A DNA stretch of 64,000 bases from Janthinobacterium sp. BJB426 (GTDB lineage: Bacteria; Pseudomonadota; Gammaproteobacteria; Burkholderiales; Burkholderiaceae_D): contig NZ_PDZL01000004.1 in NCBI RefSeq assembly GCF_002735705.1, positions 124,001 to 188,000 on the forward strand, in the 5' to 3' direction. Both the position numbers and the translations under genes were made by a program. The notes below the pieces were generated by a model. The model had not been told where the DNA came from. It worked only from the letters and a program-made list of their open reading frames with translations, and searched no databases. Shown here one piece after another: positions 47,097 through 56,101 of the stretch; positions within the stretch are counted from its first letter, which is position 1; each line of letters opens with the position of its first letter.

Positions 47097-48077
47097 ATGA
47101 ATAAGAATGTAGGCTACGCCATTGCCTTGCTGCTGGCGTTGGCGGCCCCGTTTTACGGCTATCCCGTCTTCCTGATGAAGCTGCTGTGCTTTGCCCTGTT
47201 TGCCTGCGCCTTCAACTTGCTGATCGGCTACACGGGTTTGCTGTCGTTCGGCCATGCGGCCTTCTTTGGCGGCGCCGGCTATGTCACCGGCTACGCGCTG
47301 CGCACCTGGGGCTGGCCGACGGAACTGGGCTTGCTGGCCGGCGTCGCCACGGGTGCCTTGCTGGGCCTGGTGATTGGCGGCCTGGCGATCCGCCGCCAGG
47401 GCATCTACTTTACGATGATCACCCTGGCGCTGGCACAGATGGTGTACTTCCTTGCCTTGCGCCTGCCGTTCACGGGCGGCGAGGATGGCTTGCAGGGTGT
47501 TCCACGTGGAACCTTGCTGGGCACGATAGACCTGGGCAATGACACCGTCTTGTACTATGTCGTGCTGGCCATCTTCGTGGCCGGCTTCGCCCTGATCGTG
47601 CGCACCATCCACTCGCCGTTCGGCCAGGTGCTCAAGGCGATCAAGGAAAACGAACCGCGCGCCATCTCGCTCGGCTACGACGTCAACAAGTACAAGCTGA
47701 TGGCCATCGTCCTGTCGGCCTCCTTGGCCGCGCTGGCCGGCGCCACCAAGACGTTGGTGCTGGGCTTTGAGACGTTGACCGACGTGTATTGGGGCATGTC
47801 GGGCCTGGTCGTGCTGATGACACTGGTGGGCGGCATGGGCACCTTGTCCGGTCCCATCCTCGGCGCCGTCTTGATCATCGCGCTGGAGAACAAGCTGGGC
47901 GATGTCGGTACCTATCTGGCCACGCACACGGGCATCGAGTGGTTCGGCACCCTGGGCGAATCGGTGGGCATGGTGACCGGCGTGATCTTCGTCATCTGCG
48001 TGCTGATGTTCCGGCGCGGCATTGTCGGCGAAGCCATCGCGCGCTTTGGCGGCAGGCCAGCCAAAGCCGCTGTCTGA
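47097..48077 (+). CDS. livM: branched-chain amino acid ABC transporter permease LivM
   Basis: A 326-residue permease, partner of LivH, with multiple membrane segments, the LIGYTGLLSFGHAAFFGGA motif and the coupling loop QVLKAIKENEPRAISLGYDV. The gene contains a near-perfect parS (47498-47513). It ends the operon and is followed by a strong terminator. Confidence 0.93.
   Translation: MNKNVGYAIALLLALAAPFYGYPVFLMKLLCFALFACAFNLLIGYTGLLSFGHAAFFGGAGYVTGYALRTWGWPTELGLLAGVATGALLGLVIGGLAIRRQGIYFTMITLALAQMVYFLALRLPFTGGEDGLQGVPRGTLLGTIDLGNDTVLYYVVLAIFVAGFALIVRTIHSPFGQVLKAIKENEPRAISLGYDVNKYKLMAIVLSASLAALAGATKTLVLGFETLTDVYWGMSGLVVLMTLVGGMGTLSGPILGAVLIIALENKLGDVGTYLATHTGIEWFGTLGESVGMVTGVIFVICVLMFRRGIVGEAIARFGGRPAKAAV
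47498..47513. other. parS-like site 1 (inside livM)
   Basis: TGTTCCACGTGGAACC differs from the palindrome TGTTCCACGTGGAACA at the last base only. Confidence 0.7.
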
Positions 48078-48087
48078 TTTTCAAGCA

Positions 48088-48114
48088 ACGCCGGACGGAT
48101 CGTCCGGCGTTTTT
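48088..48114 (+). terminator. liv operon terminator
   Basis: A perfect 10-bp stem ACGCCGGACG/CGTCCGGCGT, loop GAT, followed by a T run, 11 bp past livM. Confidence 0.92.
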
Positions 48115-48153
48115 CATTGTGCGTCCACTGTTACTTTAACGGAGAGTACCACC

Positions 48154-50220
48154 ATGCAAACGACGATCACGCGCGCGGGCACTAGCGCAAGCCTGTGCAC
48201 CTTGCTGGCATTGGCAGCCTGCGGCAGCAACCATGCGCCGGAAGAACTGAACCAGATGCCCGGCTACCTGGGCACCATCACGCGGGCCGACTATGACGGC
48301 AAGACGAACGATCTGCTGACGGCTGGCCTCGGCAAGACGGGGCTGGCGGGAGCAACTCCCGCGTATGCGAACGTGGAACAGCCGACACCGCTCGAACTGC
48401 GCCGCAATGCGATTTACGCCAATTACCGGGCCGTGCTCGACATTGCTGCCAACAGCGGCTACGGCACCTTGTACGGACCAAATGTCGATGCCAACGGTAG
48501 CATCGGCACGGGCGAGGGCCTGGTTGCCGGCAGTGAATACATCGCCTATGCCGACGATGGCACGGGCAAGAAGAATGTCACCTTGATGGTACAGGTGCCG
48601 GCCAGCTTCGATCCGGACCACCCCTGCATCGTCACGGGCACGTCGAGCGGCTCGCGCGGCATTTACGGCGCCATCGGCAGCTCAGGCGAATGGGGCCTGA
48701 AAAAAGGCTGCGCCGTGGCGTATGCCGACAAGGGTTCCGGCACGGGCCTGTACGTGTTCGAGGACGACAGCGTCAACCTGCAAAATGGCGTGCGCGCGGG
48801 CAGGGTGGCCGCCGGCAAGAATGCGCTCTTCGCGCCGGAATTGAGCGATGCCGACCGCCTGGCCTGGGCGGGCAGCAATCCGAACCGCATCGCCTTCAAG
48901 CATGCGCACTCGCAGCAGAATCCCGAGAAGGACTGGGGCAAGGTCACCTTGCAGGCGGTCGAGATGGCATATTATGTGTTGAACGAGCGCTATGGCGTGC
49001 TGGCCCGCGACGGCAGTTCCCACCTGGTGCGCCTGACACCGAAGAACACCATCACGATCGCCTCGAGCATTTCCAACGGCGCCGGCTCGGCCTTGCTGGC
49101 GGCGGAACAGGATACGCAAGGCTTGATCAGCGGCGTGGCGGCCAGCGAGCCGCAGATCCAGCCGACGGCGTCGACTGCCTACAGCGTGCGCCAGGGCGGG
49201 GCGGTGGTCGCCAATCACGGCCGCGCGCTGTTCGACTACGCCACCTATGCGGCCTTGTATCAGCCGTGCATCGCCTCCGTGGCCGGCAATGCGGGACGCT
49301 GCACGGCGCTCGTCAGCAAGGGGCTATTGAACGGCGCCGACCTGGCCGCACAGCAGGCGGACGCGAAGCAGCGCTTGCGCGCGTATGGCTGGCTGCTTGA
49401 TGCCGATCCGCTGCAGGCAGCGCACGCGGGCACGAATATCCTGGTGGCCGTCACGTATGCGTATGCCTACGGGAAATTCCCCGTGACCGATAAAGTGTGC
49501 GGTTTCACGTTTGCGCAGACGGACGGCGGCGGCAATCCGATCGCGTTTACTTCGGCACAGAAGGCGGCCAGCTTTGCCGCGCAAAACGGCATCCTCGGTA
49601 GTGTCGTGTACGAGAACAGTGTAGGCGGCGCCAGGGTCTACACGGCCGGCGTATCGCCGTCAAACAGCCTGGCGGACCAGTCGCTCGATGGCTTCCTGTG
49701 CCTGCGCAGCCTGGCGACGGGACGCGATACCGTCAGCGGCGCCAACTTGCAAGGCACCTTGGCCGGGCAAAGCGTGCGCGTGCGGGCAGGCATGGCCGAA
49801 GTGGCTGCCAGTGGCAAATTGAATGGCAAGCCGGCCATCATCGTGCACGGCCGCAGCGATACCTTGATTCCCGTGAATCACGCTTCGCGCGCCTATCTGG
49901 GCTTGAACGCTGCCGTGGAGGGGAGTAATAGCAAGCTGCGCTACATCGAAGTGACGAACGCCAACCACTTCGATTCCTTCAGCAGCGCCTTGCCGACCTT
50001 GATCGTGCCGCTACACGTCTACCTGAATCGGGCGCTTGACGCCATGTATGCGCATTTGTCCGCCAAGCAAGCCTTGCCGCCATCGCAGGTGGTGCGGACG
50101 GTGACGCGCGCCGATGCGTCGACCCTGATCACGAATGTCAACGTGCCGGCGATTGCGGCAACGCCGGCACCTGGCAATGCCATCAGCGTGACGGGGACTG
50201 TCGTCGATATTCCCAACTAG
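48154..50220 (+). CDS. D-(-)-3-hydroxybutyrate oligomer hydrolase, lipoprotein
   Basis: A 688-residue member of the 3HBOH family, which cleaves 3-hydroxybutyrate oligomers released by PHB depolymerases. A lipobox LALAACGS places the lipidated cysteine at about residue 23, so the enzyme is probably anchored in the outer membrane. An alpha/beta-hydrolase-type nucleophile serine may lie in TGTSSGSRG or in SSISNGAGSALLA; the latter (GxSxG-like) is the better candidate. IVHGRSDTLIPVNHA supplies the likely acid-loop region. ATG 48154 is used (GGAGAG upstream). It is separated from livM by a terminator and has its own terminator. Confidence 0.87.
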   Translation: MQTTITRAGTSASLCTLLALAACGSNHAPEELNQMPGYLGTITRADYDGKTNDLLTAGLGKTGLAGATPAYANVEQPTPLELRRNAIYANYRAVLDIAANSGYGTLYGPNVDANGSIGTGEGLVAGSEYIAYADDGTGKKNVTLMVQVPASFDPDHPCIVTGTSSGSRGIYGAIGSSGEWGLKKGCAVAYADKGSGTGLYVFEDDSVNLQNGVRAGRVAAGKNALFAPELSDADRLAWAGSNPNRIAFKHAHSQQNPEKDWGKVTLQAVEMAYYVLNERYGVLARDGSSHLVRLTPKNTITIASSISNGAGSALLAAEQDTQGLISGVAASEPQIQPTASTAYSVRQGGAVVANHGRALFDYATYAALYQPCIASVAGNAGRCTALVSKGLLNGADLAAQQADAKQRLRAYGWLLDADPLQAAHAGTNILVAVTYAYAYGKFPVTDKVCGFTFAQTDGGGNPIAFTSAQKAASFAAQNGILGSVVYENSVGGARVYTAGVSPSNSLADQSLDGFLCLRSLATGRDTVSGANLQGTLAGQSVRVRAGMAEVAASGKLNGKPAIIVHGRSDTLIPVNHASRAYLGLNAAVEGSNSKLRYIEVTNANHFDSFSSALPTLIVPLHVYLNRALDAMYAHLSAKQALPPSQVVRTVTRADASTLITNVNVPAIAATPAPGNAISVTGTVVDIPN

Positions 50221-50242
50221 GCTGTATTTCCTGTGGAAGCTG

Positions 50243-50268
50243 CGGCCACGTTTCACGTGGCCGTTTTT
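50243..50268 (+). terminator. terminator after the 3HB-oligomer hydrolase gene
   Basis: Stem CGGCCACG/CGTGGCCG with loop TTTCA, followed by five T. Confidence 0.85.
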
Positions 50269-51106
50269 ATTCCCAGGCCGACTCGGCAATATCGCCCAGT
50301 CCCTGGAAGACAGGCTTGGAAAACCAGTAGCCCTGCATCAGCGAAATGCCGCAGCTGGCCAGAAAGTCGCGCTCGGCGCGTGTCTCGATGCCTTCGGCCA
50401 GCACGCGGATACCCAGCTCCTGGCACAGGCTGGCGATGGCCCGCACGATGGCCTGGCGTGGCGCGTGCGTATCGATGCCGCGCACCAGGTCCATGTCGAT
50501 CTTGATGATGTCGGGCTGGTATTCGGCCAGCAGATTCAAGCCCGCATAGCCGGCGCCGAAATCATCGATGGCGGTCTGGAAACCGAAGCGCCGGTAGGCG
50601 CGGAAGATCTCGACGAGGTGGGGACGGTCTTGCACCCGTTCGCCTTCCGTCACTTCAAAGATGATTTTATCGGTGGGGAAGCGGTGCAAGGTGGCCGCTT
50701 CCAGAGTGCTGCGGATGCAGACTTCAGGACGGTAGACGGCATTGGGCAGGAAGTTGATCGACAGAATGCCCTGCATGCCCAGCCTGGCGGCGCCGGCCAC
50801 GGCCTTGACGCGGCAAGCCTGGTCGAAGCGGTAGCGGTTGGCATCGTTGACTTGCGCCAGCACGCTGGCCGCGCTTTCGCCGTTGGGACCGCGCACCAGT
50901 GCCTCGTGCGCATAGATGCTGCGTGTGGCGAGATCGACGATGGGTTGATAGGCATACTCGAAGGCAAACGGCAGCGGCGCGCTGTCGTGGCAGCCGGCAC
51001 AGGCACCGTGCGGAAAGCTGGTGCTGTCAGGATGAATGGGGATATCGGGAGGCGTCATGGCGGCAGTGTAGCAGGGTGGGTTGGCAGATTCAGTCTGCTG
51101 GTTCAC
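50267..51106 (-). CDS. EAL-domain cyclic-di-GMP phosphodiesterase
   Basis: A stand-alone EAL protein of up to 279 residues. The catalytic set looks complete: EALVRG, ILSINFLPN, IIFEVTEGE, AIDDFGAGYAGLNLL, IIKIDMDLVRG, LAEGIET. It should degrade c-di-GMP and so favour motility. The N-terminus contains an unusual CxxC-like pair (HGACAGCHD), perhaps redox- or metal-responsive. Translation may begin at GTG 51106, overlapping the stop of the dehydrogenase gene (GTGA), or at ATG 51058. Confidence 0.88.
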   Translation of the reverse strand: MNQQTESANPPCYTAAMTPPDIPIHPDSTSFPHGACAGCHDSAPLPFAFEYAYQPIVDLATRSIYAHEALVRGPNGESAASVLAQVNDANRYRFDQACRVKAVAGAARLGMQGILSINFLPNAVYRPEVCIRSTLEAATLHRFPTDKIIFEVTEGERVQDRPHLVEIFRAYRRFGFQTAIDDFGAGYAGLNLLAEYQPDIIKIDMDLVRGIDTHAPRQAIVRAIASLCQELGIRVLAEGIETRAERDFLASCGISLMQGYWFSKPVFQGLGDIAESAWE

Positions 51107-52260
51107 AGTGCGGCGGCATAGATGGCGCGCACATCGCCGCGTGTGACGGGCCGGGGATTGTTGCCCAGCAAGCGCGTCTGCAGCATGGCTTCATCGGCCA
51201 GCCGGTCCAGATCGCTGGCCGCGATGCCCACCTCGCGCAGGGTGCGCGCGATGCCGGTGGCCAGGGCAATCTCCTGCATGACGTCGATCAGGGCCATGGC
51301 CCGCGCTTCCTCGCTGCCCGCGATGCCGGGCTGGAAAATGGCGGCCAGTTGCGCATACAGGGGCGCCGCATGGGACAAATTAAAGCGCAGCACGTGCGGC
51401 AACACCAGCGCATTCGACAGGCCATGTGGCACGTGGAACAGTCCCCCGATGGGATAGGCAAGCGCATGCACGGCGGCCACGGGCGCATTGGCAAACGCCT
51501 GGCCGGCCAGCATGGCACCGAGCAGCATGGCTTGGCGCGCCGGCAGGTTGCTGCCATCGCGGCAGGCGGTGACCAGGTTGCTCGACAGCAGTGACAGCGC
51601 CTCGGTGGCCAGCATGTCGGACAAGGGATTTTTCAGCAGGCGGCTGGTGTACGCTTCGATCGCGTGCACCATGGCATCGATGCCGGTGGCGGCTGTCACG
51701 GCCGACGGCAAGCCCAGGGTCAGGCTGGCGTCGAGGATGGCCAGGTCCGCATACAGTTGCGGCGCGACTACGCCCATTTTGCTGGTGGCGCCCGTGGTGA
51801 CGATGGCGATGTGCGTCACTTCCGAACCCGTGCCGGCCGTGGTGGGCAATTGCACCAGGGGCAGGCGCTGGCCGTGGACATTGCCGATGCCATACAGTTC
51901 GGCCAGTTCCTGGCGGCCCGGCGCCAGCACGGCGATCAGTTTGGCCACGTCCAAGGAGCTGCCGCCACCGAGGCCGATAATCAGTTCCACGTGAAACATC
52001 TGCGCCTGCGCTACGCCGGCCAGCACGATGGCTTCGGGCGGATCGGCTTGCACCTCGGAAAAGACGTGGACCTCGATGCCGGCCACCTGCAAGCTGCGCA
52101 GGGGAGCATCGGCCAGCCCCGTGCGCAAAAAGCCTGCATCGGTGACGAGCAGGGCGCGGCGCACGCTGGGGAAGTGACGGGCGATATGCGCACCCAGCTG
52201 GGCGGCGGCGCCCGCTTCAACGATCAGATGCGGCACGGTGCGGAACTGGAAGGCGGACAT
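51103..52260 (-). CDS. iron-containing alcohol dehydrogenase family protein
   Basis: A 385-residue group III (iron-type) alcohol dehydrogenase. It has the NAD-binding GLGGGSSLDVAK, the PTTAGTGSEVT motif, and metal ligands in the ATGIDAMVHAIEAY and VPHGLSNALVLPHVL segments (aspartate, then histidines). Substrate unknown; family members reduce aldehydes, maleylacetate or 4-hydroxybutyrate-derived semialdehydes. It is followed by the EAL gene with a 4-base overlap, an unusual pairing. A parS-like site lies within it (51983-51998). Confidence 0.9.
   Translation of the reverse strand: MSAFQFRTVPHLIVEAGAAAQLGAHIARHFPSVRRALLVTDAGFLRTGLADAPLRSLQVAGIEVHVFSEVQADPPEAIVLAGVAQAQMFHVELIIGLGGGSSLDVAKLIAVLAPGRQELAELYGIGNVHGQRLPLVQLPTTAGTGSEVTHIAIVTTGATSKMGVVAPQLYADLAILDASLTLGLPSAVTAATGIDAMVHAIEAYTSRLLKNPLSDMLATEALSLLSSNLVTACRDGSNLPARQAMLLGAMLAGQAFANAPVAAVHALAYPIGGLFHVPHGLSNALVLPHVLRFNLSHAAPLYAQLAAIFQPGIAGSEEARAMALIDVMQEIALATGIARTLREVGIAASDLDRLADEAMLQTRLLGNNPRPVTRGDVRAIYAAAL
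51983..51998. other. parS-like site 2 (inside alcohol dehydrogenase gene)
   Basis: AGTTCCACGTGAAACA matches TGTTCCACGTGAAACA at all but the first base. Confidence 0.65.
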
Positions 52261-52318
52261 GCAGACTCCTGACAGTGATGGCAGAAGCCCAGCTTACTCC
52301 GCTTTCCCGCCCCGCGCC

Positions 52319-52334
52319 TGTTTCACGTGGAACA
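52319..52334. other. parS-like site 3 (intergenic)
   Basis: TGTTTCACGTGGAACA is within one base of the consensus palindrome TGTTTCACGTGAAACA. It lies between the alcohol dehydrogenase start and the nuoA stop. Confidence 0.8.
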
Positions 52335-52345
52335 GGATGCGCGGG

Positions 52346-52705
52346 TTACTCCCACTCCAGCGCGCCGCGTTTCCATTCATAGGCCAGGCCGATGGCCAGC
52401 ACGCTCAGGAAACCCATGACGGCCCAGAAGCCAGGCAGGCCCAGTTCGTTCACGTTGGCCGCCCAGGGCATCAGGAAGATCACCTCGATATCGAACAGGA
52501 TGAAGAGAATGGCGACCAGGTAGAAGCGGATGTCGAACTTCATGCGCGCGTCGCCGAACGCTTCGAAGCCGCATTCATACGGTGACAGCTTTTGCGCATC
52601 GGGCTTGTGCGGACCGAGTACGCGTCCCAGCAGCATGGGCACGATGCCGACCAGGATGCCGATCAGAATGAACAGGAGGACGGGAAAATAATTTTCGAGG
52701 AGCAT
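52346..52705 (-). CDS. nuoA: stand-alone NADH-quinone oxidoreductase subunit A
   Basis: A 119-residue NuoA/ND3-type membrane protein: three membrane segments and the conserved loop [20 protein letters not shown], containing the functional cysteine of the ND3 loop, then [17 protein letters not shown]. Normally nuoA heads a 13-14 gene complex I operon; here no other nuo gene is present. It lies 11 bp behind the SMR exporter gene, with ribosome site GAGGAG, so both should be on the same guanidine-controlled transcript. The ATG at 52705 is clear; a longer open frame upstream overlaps the exporter gene and is not coding. It is probably a second copy beside a complete nuo operon elsewhere. Confidence 0.88.
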   Translation of the reverse strand: MLLENYFPVLLFILIGILVGIVPMLLGRVLGPHKPDAQKLSPYECGFEAFGDARMKFDIRFYLVAILFILFDIEVIFLMPWAANVNELGLPGFWAVMGFLSVLAIGLAYEWKRGALEWE

Positions 52706-52716
52706 GGGAATTCCTC

Positions 52717-53037
52717 TCAGTGACTGGACGACAGTTTCATCAGCACGATGCCGCACACGATGAGGACGGCGGCGCACACGCGCATGGTATTGACTTGCTC
52801 GCCCAGAAAGACGATGCCGACGATGAAGGCGCCGACGGCGCCGATGCCGGTCCAGATCGTATAGGCCGTGCCCAGGGGCAGGGTGCGCATGGCAAGCGAC
52901 AGCAAGCCAAAGCTGGCGATCATCATGACGATGGTAATGACGGAGGGAGTGAGTCTGGTGAAACCCTCGGAGAGTTTCATCGAGTATGCCCACACGACTT
53001 CAAACATGCCGGCAATCAGTAATAGTATCCAGGCCAT
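52717..53037 (-). CDS. gdx: SMR-family guanidinium exporter (Gdx/SugE type)
   Basis: A 106-residue four-helix SMR transporter. The sequence follows SugE/Gdx rather than Emr[21 protein letters not shown] with the essential membrane Glu13, then [39 protein letters not shown] and the closing LMKLS. Gdx proteins exchange guanidinium for protons as antiparallel dimers. The assignment is reinforced by the guanidine-II riboswitch just upstream. GGAG lies before the ATG at 53037. Confidence 0.93.
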   Translation of the reverse strand: MAWILLLIAGMFEVVWAYSMKLSEGFTRLTPSVITIVMMIASFGLLSLAMRTLPLGTAYTIWTGIGAVGAFIVGIVFLGEQVNTMRVCAAVLIVCGIVLMKLSSSH

Positions 53038-53055
53038 GGCGGCTCCTTTACAGAG

Positions 53056-53099
53056 CGGGCCGTCCCGGTGTGTTCCCATGATGGGGGAGGCCGTCCTCC
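53056..53099 (-). promoter_or_regulatory. guanidine-II (mini-ykkC) riboswitch
   Basis: On the minus strand two short hairpins with the diagnostic ACGG loops occur in tandem: GGAGG-ACGG-CCTCC (53099-53086) and CGGG-ACGG-CCCG (53067-53056), with an 18-nt linker and the ribosome site of gdx 8-12 nt after the second hairpin. Two ACGR-loop stems before a SugE-type gene define the class. Guanidine binding at loop-loop dimerised stems is known to expose the ribosome site. Confidence 0.9.
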
Positions 53100-53203
53100 T
53101 GGATGATCGTCCCGTTGGCCACTGGCGTGACCACGAATGCAGACGATGCAGCAATTGTAGCAAACATTGTCCAGTGCCGCACCTCCATCCTGGATGCGAT
53201 TCG

Positions 53204-53219
53204 TGTTCCACGTGAAACA
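53204..53219. other. parS-like site 4 (upstream of mnmG)
   Basis: TGTTCCACGTGAAACA is within one base of the consensus palindrome. It lies 134 bp before the mnmG start and 2.9 kb before parA. Confidence 0.85.
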
Positions 53220-53352
53220 GAAATCTCCGTTGACTTGCCACTGCTGAGTAAAAATTAAGCAAAAATTGGCCGTTGCAAGGTTGCGCTTGCAAAAAGACTC
53301 TATAATCGGAGCTCTCTTTCCGCATTTTTACTTGCACTGTTACCTATTTATC

Positions 53353-55302
53353 ATGTTATTTCCTACAGAATTCGACGTCATCGTTGTCGGTGGTGGTCAC
53401 GCCGGTACCGAGGCGGCCCTCGCTTCCGCCCGCATGGGGCAGAAGACGCTATTGCTCACGCATAATATTGAGACACTGGGCCAGATGTCGTGCAACCCCT
53501 CCATCGGCGGCATCGGCAAGGGCCACCTGGTCAAGGAGGTCGATGCCATGGGCGGCGCGATGGCGATTGCCACTGACGAGTCCGGCATCCAGTTCCGCAT
53601 CTTGAATTCCTCGAAGGGCCCGGCAGTCCGCGCCACGCGCGCCCAGGCCGACCGTATTTTGTACAAGGCCGCCATCCGCACGCGCCTGGAAAACCAGCCG
53701 AACTTATGGCTGTTCCAGCAAGCCGTTGATGATTTGATCGTTGAAGGCGACCGCGTCGTTGGCGCCGTGACGCAGATTGGCCTGAAGTTTCTCGCGCGCG
53801 CCGTCGTGCTGACGGCTGGCACTTTCCTCGATGGCAAGATCCACGTGGGCTTGAATAACTACTCGGCTGGCCGCGCCGGCGACCCGCCTGCCATTTCGCT
53901 GTCCGCCCGTTTGAAAGAACTGAAACTGCCGCAGGGGCGACTGAAAACAGGCACGCCGCCGCGCATCGATGGCCGCACGATCGACTTTTCCGTGATGCAA
54001 GAGCAGCCGGGCGACCTCGATCCCGTGCCAGTCTTCTCGGTCATGGGCAACACGTCCATGCACCCGCGCCAGGTGCCGTGCTGGGTCACGCACACGAATA
54101 GCCAGACGCACGATATCATCCGCGCTGGCCTGGACCGTAGCCCCATGTACACGGGCGTGATCGAGGGCGTCGGCCCTCGCTATTGCCCGTCGATCGAAGA
54201 CAAGATCCACCGTTTCTCGGGCAAGGAATCGCACCAGATATTCCTCGAGCCGGAAGGCTTGACGACGCATGAGTTCTATCCGAACGGCATCTCCACCAGC
54301 CTGCCGTTCGACGTGCAGATCGCCCTGGTGCAATCGATGAAGGGCATGGAAAACGCGCACATCCTGCGCCCCGGCTACGCCATCGAATACGATTATTTCG
54401 ACCCGCGCGGCTTGAAGGCGTCGCTGGAAACGAAGGCCGTCGCCGGCCTGTTCTTCGCCGGCCAGATCAACGGCACCACCGGCTACGAGGAAGCGGCCGC
54501 GCAAGGCATGCTGGCGGGCCTGAATGCGGCCTTGCTGACGCAGGACAAGGAAGCCTGGGTACCGGGCCGCTCCGAGGCCTATCTGGGCGTGCTGGTCGAC
54601 GATTTGATCACCCAGGGCGTGCAGGAACCGTACCGCATGTTCACCAGCCGCGCCGAGTACCGCCTGAGCTTGCGCGAAGACAATGCCGACATGCGTCTGA
54701 CGGAAATCGGCCGCACCCTGGGTTGCGTGGGCGACGCCCAATGGCAAGCCTTCGAGACCAAGCGCGAAGCGGTGGCGCGCGAACTCGAGCGCCTGCGTTC
54801 CACGTGGGTCAACCCGCGCATCCTGGCGGCCGCCGAATCGGAACGCATCGTTGGCCAGGCTATCGAGCGCGAGTATTCCCTGGCGGACTTGCTGCGCCGC
54901 CCGAACGTCGCCTACGACACCTTGATGAGCATGACGGGCATGGAAGGCCAGGCCCTGGCCGGCCCCGGCGTGATTGACCCGGCCGTGCGCGAGCAGGTGG
55001 AAATCCAGCTCAAATACGCGGGTTACATTGAGCGCCAGAGCAAGGAAATCGAGCGCCACGAACACTATGAAAACCTGGCTTTGCCGGAAGGTTTCAATTA
55101 CCTGGATATCGGCGCGCTGTCCGTCGAAGTGCGGCAAAAACTCGACAAGCAGCGCCCGGAAACCCTGGGCCAGGCCTCGCGCATTTCCGGCGTGACGCCG
55201 GCGGCGATTTCGCTGCTGCTGGTGCACCTGAAAAAGCGCGGTTTTGGTGCAGGTCAGGCCGAAATACAGACCACCACTTTAAAGGACGAGGTTGTTGAAT
55301 GA
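53353..55302 (+). CDS. mnmG: tRNA uridine-34 carboxymethylaminomethyl modification enzyme
   Basis: MnmG (GidA), with MnmE, installs cmnm5 at wobble U34 of certain tRNAs using FAD, NADH and methylene-THF. The 649-residue protein begins with FAD motif [19 protein letters not shown] and contains [26 protein letters not shown] and the C-terminal GidA-associated helical domain ending in [23 protein letters not shown] 53353 is chosen; a longer frame upstream overlaps the -10-like TATAAT at 53301. The stop overlaps rsmG (ATGA). Confidence 0.96.
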   Translation: MLFPTEFDVIVVGGGHAGTEAALASARMGQKTLLLTHNIETLGQMSCNPSIGGIGKGHLVKEVDAMGGAMAIATDESGIQFRILNSSKGPAVRATRAQADRILYKAAIRTRLENQPNLWLFQQAVDDLIVEGDRVVGAVTQIGLKFLARAVVLTAGTFLDGKIHVGLNNYSAGRAGDPPAISLSARLKELKLPQGRLKTGTPPRIDGRTIDFSVMQEQPGDLDPVPVFSVMGNTSMHPRQVPCWVTHTNSQTHDIIRAGLDRSPMYTGVIEGVGPRYCPSIEDKIHRFSGKESHQIFLEPEGLTTHEFYPNGISTSLPFDVQIALVQSMKGMENAHILRPGYAIEYDYFDPRGLKASLETKAVAGLFFAGQINGTTGYEEAAAQGMLAGLNAALLTQDKEAWVPGRSEAYLGVLVDDLITQGVQEPYRMFTSRAEYRLSLREDNADMRLTEIGRTLGCVGDAQWQAFETKREAVARELERLRSTWVNPRILAAAESERIVGQAIEREYSLADLLRRPNVAYDTLMSMTGMEGQALAGPGVIDPAVREQVEIQLKYAGYIERQSKEIERHEHYENLALPEGFNYLDIGALSVEVRQKLDKQRPETLGQASRISGVTPAAISLLLVHLKKRGFGAGQAEIQTTTLKDEVVE

Positions 55303-55943
55303 AGCAGTTTGACCGGGCCGCATTGGCCCAGATTTTGAATGAAGGCATCGCCGCGCTGGGACTCGACCTGAGCGCGGATCAGACGGAAAAACTGCTCGAT
55401 TACCTGGCCTTGCTGGCCAAATGGAACAGCGTGTACAACCTGACGTCGGTGCGCGATCCACTGCAGATGCTGACCCTGCACGTGCTCGATTCGCTGGCCG
55501 CCGTGCCGGCGTTCGCGGATGCAAAGAATGTGCTCGATGTGGGCGCCGGCGGCGGCTTGCCGGGCATGGTCCTGGCCATCGCGCGGCCTGATGTGAAGGT
55601 GTCGATGATCGATACCGTGCACAAGAAGACGGCATTTTTGACGCAAGTGAAGGCGGAACTTGGCTTGAGCAACGTCACCGTGTACACGAAACGGGTGGAA
55701 CAGCTGGAAGTGCAGCAGAAATTCGATGTGATCACTTCGCGCGCCTTTGCCGACCTGTCTGACTTCGTCAACTGGTCGAACCACGTGCTGGCCGAGGGCG
55801 GGCAATTCATCGCCTTGAAAGGGGTGGCACCGCCAGACGAGCGCGAGCGACTGCCGGCAGACTGGAAAGTGACGGAATTACGCGCAATTCAGGTGCCAGG
55901 GCTAAATGCAGAGCGTCATCTGGTCTTTATAGCAAGAATTTAA
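55299..55943 (+). CDS. rsmG: 16S rRNA (guanine527-N7)-methyltransferase
   Basis: RsmG (GidB) methylates N7 of G527 in 16S rRNA. The 214-residue protein has [14 protein letters not shown], the SAM motif [27 protein letters not shown] and ITSRAFADL, all family markers. It is translationally coupled to mnmG. Loss of this enzyme gives low-level streptomycin resistance in other bacteria. Confidence 0.95.
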   Translation: MKQFDRAALAQILNEGIAALGLDLSADQTEKLLDYLALLAKWNSVYNLTSVRDPLQMLTLHVLDSLAAVPAFADAKNVLDVGAGGGLPGMVLAIARPDVKVSMIDTVHKKTAFLTQVKAELGLSNVTVYTKRVEQLEVQQKFDVITSRAFADLSDFVNWSNHVLAEGGQFIALKGVAPPDERERLPADWKVTELRAIQVPGLNAERHLVFIARI

Positions 55944-55960
55944 AAGACGAAGAATAAATG

Positions 55961-56050
55961 ATATAAACAATTTATACGGTATAAATAATATAAACCGTAT
56001 AAATGATTTATATCGTATAAATGAAATAAATAGTATAAATCGTTTCGGCC
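55961..56050. repeat. 18-bp-period iteron-like array before parA
   Basis: The 8-mer GTATAAAT occurs at 55979, 55997, 56015 and 56033, exactly 18 bp apart, and a related unit (ATATAAAC..) sits one period earlier at 55961. The units are imperfect and contain small palindromes, such as ATTTATAC-G-GTATAAAT (55970-55986) and TATAAAT-G-ATTTATA. The array fills most of the gap between rsmG and parA. Confidence 0.8.
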
Positions 56051-56101
56051 AGATGCCGGGGCGCACGATGAAGTTTGCATCTCTTTACAACTAGAAGATA
56101 C

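Noticed and set aside
50243..50263. TTTCACGTGG resembling half a parS
   Set aside because: The match is created by a terminator hairpin loop and arm; the outer bases do not fit the parS palindrome.
51425..51440. TGTGGCACGTGGAACA as a fifth parS
   Set aside because: Two central-arm mismatches inside a coding gene; too weak to list as a site without ParB binding data.
52706..52993. Long N-terminal extension of nuoA and similar upstream extensions of hsdS, glmU and mnmG
   Set aside because: The extra residues are R/H-rich and overlap other genes or promoter elements; conserved protein starts and ribosome sites lie downstream.
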